Source: an uncultured Zetaproteobacteria bacterium
GTDB lineage: Bacteria; Pseudomonadota; Zetaproteobacteria; Mariprofundales; Mariprofundaceae
DNA length: 16,178 nucleotides
Assembly: GCA_947311795.1 (NCBI GenBank)
Contig: CAMZLX010000052.1
Span: 1-16,178 of the forward strand
Direction: 5' to 3'
The position numbers were made by a program, and so were the translations under genes. Below, one piece after another: positions 14,511-16,178 of this stretch (position 1 is the first letter of the stretch; every line of letters starts with the position of its first letter). A model generated the notes under the pieces. It ran no database searches and was not told the origin of the DNA. It saw nothing but the letters and a program-made list of their open reading frames with translations.

Positions 14511-15443
14511 TCAATATCCTTTGCTAAATTCTGTTTTATGACACTTAGGGCAAGGTGGGATACGCCCAGTCTTTTTAAAGTTCATTTCATAACCACACGC
14601 TTTACAAACCAACTTGCCTGCGCTGGTGATTTCACCCGATTTACAGGTTAATGACTCTTCAGCTTTGCCTGCATAATGGGATAAGGCATCACTTGTTTTA
14701 TGCAAAAGCTTGGACATCGAAGCCAATGCACCCGAACCCAAACGCGAAGGGTTTAATTTTTCTTTGGCACCCTCTTTAAGTTCTTTTGCCACACGGGACA
14801 AATCATTCTCTAAAAACTCTTTTAATTTTTCGCCTTTTTCTTCAGTAAACATGCCTGTTTCTGTCAACTTTTCACGGGCTTTTTCCATGGCTTTTTTGGA
14901 AAACTCAACCGTATTGTCCATCGCACCTTCCAATTCATCTTTGAATTTAGCTGCCAAGGCATCATACTGTTTGGCATCCACATCAAACAGTGCTTCATCG
15001 CCGATTTCATCAACAATAGCCTTACAAAAGTCTGCACTGGAAACCATATCACCCGTGAGCAAAGCTGCATCTTCAGGTATCACGCCCGATTGCAGGCATT
15101 GGATAAAGTTTGAAGACAAAACATTCGCCGCTTCATGATAATCAGCCTGACGCAGGACTGCCGTCATAGAGAGGAGCAACGATAGTACGCTACTGTTTGT
15201 TTTTATGCGTAAGCCAAGTGCTTCTTCGTCATCAACACCCTCTGTTTGCCATGCAATCATACGATGACCATCATAAGCTTTTGCTACTGCGGCATCGACA
15301 ACATCTTGCACGGCTTGGCAGAGCATTTTCTTCTTATCCGCACCCAGAACAACAACCGTTACCTTTTGCACAGATTCATCTGACTGCGTTTGATCCGTTA
15401 TACTCTCTGAAAGTTCATTTGCGTTTGTATGATCTACATCCAT
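14511..15443 (-). CDS. Zinc-ribbon (YbeL/DUF1451-like) protein with unrecognised N-terminal half
   Basis: Soluble protein of 310 residues with no signal peptide or membrane helix. Its C-terminal half resembles the E. coli YbeL family (DUF1451): an acidic/basic helical stretch REKLTETGMFTEEKGEKLKE (about 194-213), then SGEITSAGKLVCKACGYE and PPCPKCHKTEF. That gives Cys280/Cys283 and Cys298/Cys301 as a four-cysteine zinc ribbon. The N-terminal 150 residues are unrecognised. They begin with an acidic Ser/Thr/Asp/Glu-rich tail (about 1-25), then a strand-like QKVTVVVLGADKKKML and helical stretches with several cysteines. No biochemical function is known for the family. The frame is open to a TTG at 15467; I chose ATG 15443, with AGGGG 7 nt before it. 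It lies 28 nt after the lipoprotein gene and 33 nt before dapE. Confidence 0.7.
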   Translation of the reverse strand: MDVDHTNANELSESITDQTQSDESVQKVTVVVLGADKKKMLCQAVQDVVDAAVAKAYDGHRMIAWQTEGVDDEEALGLRIKTNSSVLSLLLSMTAVLRQADYHEAANVLSSNFIQCLQSGVIPEDAALLTGDMVSSADFCKAIVDEIGDEALFDVDAKQYDALAAKFKDELEGAMDNTVEFSKKAMEKAREKLTETGMFTEEKGEKLKEFLENDLSRVAKELKEGAKEKLNPSRLGSGALASMSKLLHKTSDALSHYAGKAEESLTCKSGEITSAGKLVCKACGYEMNFKKTGRIPPCPKCHKTEFSKGY

Positions 15444-15471
15444 TCCGATACCCCTACCCTTTTCCAATGAC

Positions 15472-15759
15472 CTAATGTTTCACTTTGGCAGCCAAACGTG
15501 CCTTCTGCTTTGCCTGTTTCGCCTTTTTCTTGGCTTTAACATATTGCTTGGCATCCAAAGCTTGCGTGGCTTCCATCAATGCTTTCTCAGCGCTTTGAAA
15601 ATATTTATAGGTCTTGGACTGTTTGGCTTCATTGCTATCATACAATGGTTTCACCGATTGCACAGCCGCCCTTGCTTCCGCCATAGCTTGCACGGGTGGT
15701 TTCGTTGCACAAGCACTCAACCACAGCGAAATCAAAACAACACCCAAGACACGTATCAT
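15472..15759 (-). CDS. Small DUF4398-like lipoprotein
   Basis: Predicted outer- or inner-membrane lipoprotein of 95 residues. The N-terminus MIRVLGVVLISLWLSACATK is a type II signal peptide with lipobox LSAC and lipidated Cys17. The mature part is helical, Ala/Lys-rich and very basic: AEARAAVQSVKPLY, then KYFQSAEKALMEATQALDAK, and a closing KAKKKAKQAKQKARLA repeat-like helix. This ladder of AxxAL-type helices resembles DUF4398 lipoproteins, whose role is unknown; the basic end could bind peptidoglycan, LPS or nucleic acid, but that is inference. Thr18 after the lipid cysteine, with no Asp at +2, favours outer-membrane sorting by the E. coli rule. The frame extends to a TTG at 15801; ATG 15759 starts the signal peptide properly. 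It lies 38 nt after aspS. Confidence 0.75.
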   Translation of the reverse strand: MIRVLGVVLISLWLSACATKPPVQAMAEARAAVQSVKPLYDSNEAKQSKTYKYFQSAEKALMEATQALDAKQYVKAKKKAKQAKQKARLAAKVKH

Positions 15760-15797
15760 ATGCCCTAGGGTTCTATGTTTTCTGGCTGCTGTCAATA

Positions 15798-16178
15798 TCA
15801 ATCCTTATCCGAGACGCTTTCGGATTCTGTGTTGATTTGGGTACGGCGTTTGCGTAAACCCAATTCTTTCCACTGCATATCACCCACGTCAGACGGTGAT
15901 TCAGCCATGGGGTCAGCTGCTTTTTGCGTTTTCGGGAAGGCAATCACATCACGAATGGATTCCGCACCCACCATGAGGGATAACACACGGTCTAAGCCAA
16001 ATGCCAAACCACCATGCGGCGGTGCGCCGTATTCCAAAGCTTTAAGCAAGAAACCAAATTTATCATTCGCTTCCTCATCAGAGATACCCAGAGCTTTAAG
16101 TACGCGTGCTTGCACATCGGTTTTATGAATACGAATCGAGCCACCACCAATCTCTGTGCCGTTCCACACCAAATCATA
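15798..16178 (-). CDS. aspS: Aspartyl-tRNA synthetase, C-terminal part (5' end outside window)
   Basis: Class II aminoacyl-tRNA synthetase charging tRNA-Asp (or both tRNA-Asp and tRNA-Asn in some bacteria). Only the last 126 codons are present. YDLVWNGTEIGGGSIRIHK opens the visible part, and GAPPHGGLAFGLDRVLSLMV is class II motif 3 with the ATP-binding arginine. ESIRDVIAFPKTQKAADPM follows, typical of the bacterial-type enzyme. The visible C-terminus extends past the usual DPM..SP.....QL region with a charged, Ser/Glu/Asp-rich tail. Whether it is the Asp-only or the non-discriminating type cannot be decided from this end. It is the most upstream gene seen of the long minus-strand operon, whose promoter must lie beyond the window. 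Confidence 0.97.
   Translation of the reverse strand, partial: YDLVWNGTEIGGGSIRIHKTDVQARVLKALGISDEEANDKFGFLLKALEYGAPPHGGLAFGLDRVLSLMVGAESIRDVIAFPKTQKAADPMAESPSDVGDMQWKELGLRKRRTQINTESESVSDKD

Noticed and set aside
1..16178. CRISPR array, IS element, prophage or tRNA gene
   Set aside because: No regularly spaced repeats, transposase, phage structural genes or cloverleaf-like sequences were seen. The only recombinase is of the housekeeping Xer type.

Overview
This window reads as a core-genome segment of a Gram-negative bacterium of moderate to low G+C. Single-copy housekeeping genes are packed tightly, most of them on the minus strand, with many 1-4 nt gene overlaps. The heptose genes gmhA and rfaE2 imply an LPS-type outer membrane. 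The stand-alone heptose adenylyltransferase, bacterial AspRS and single-domain QueF fit a proteobacterium. My tentative guess is a gamma- or zetaproteobacterium (Mariprofundus-like), but this rests on general protein flavour and was not tested by any search. I see no insertion sequence, prophage, CRISPR array, tRNA or rRNA gene.

Layout from left to right. (1) 1-528: the first 176 codons of a XerC/XerD tyrosine recombinase, cut by the window edge. (2) 550-1932: a CPA1-type Na+/H+ antiporter directly upstream of it. (3) 2092-4575: rpsO-pnp, with one intrinsic terminator between the two genes and another after pnp. (4) 4696-6790: hisA-hisF and a PepSY-type three-helix membrane protein, coupled by 1-nt and 4-nt overlaps. 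(5) 6860-7513: lipB, the only plus-strand gene, divergent from hisA. (6) 7527-16178: a long minus-strand run that looks like one operon. In transcription order it is aspS (3' part), a DUF4398-like lipoprotein, a zinc-ribbon (YbeL/DUF1451-like) protein with an unrecognised N-terminal half, dapE, queF, dapF, a membrane-bound hybrid histidine kinase, a radical SAM protein, gmhA, a 44-residue single-helix membrane protein, and rfaE2.

How the genes relate. DapE and DapF supply meso-diaminopimelate for peptidoglycan and lysine. GmhA and RfaE2 make ADP-heptose for the LPS inner core. QueF makes the queuosine precursor preQ1. HisA and HisF run the central steps of histidine synthesis. LipB begins lipoylation. 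S15 and PNPase serve translation and RNA turnover. The long operon therefore joins two cell-envelope precursor pathways to a membrane sensor kinase and several uncharacterised proteins.

No clearly new multi-gene system is visible. The items most worth following are the 44-residue membrane protein between gmhA and rfaE2, the kinase-radical SAM pair joined by a TGATG overlap inside a biosynthetic operon, the unusually compact DapF, and the zinc-ribbon protein with an unassigned N-terminal half.
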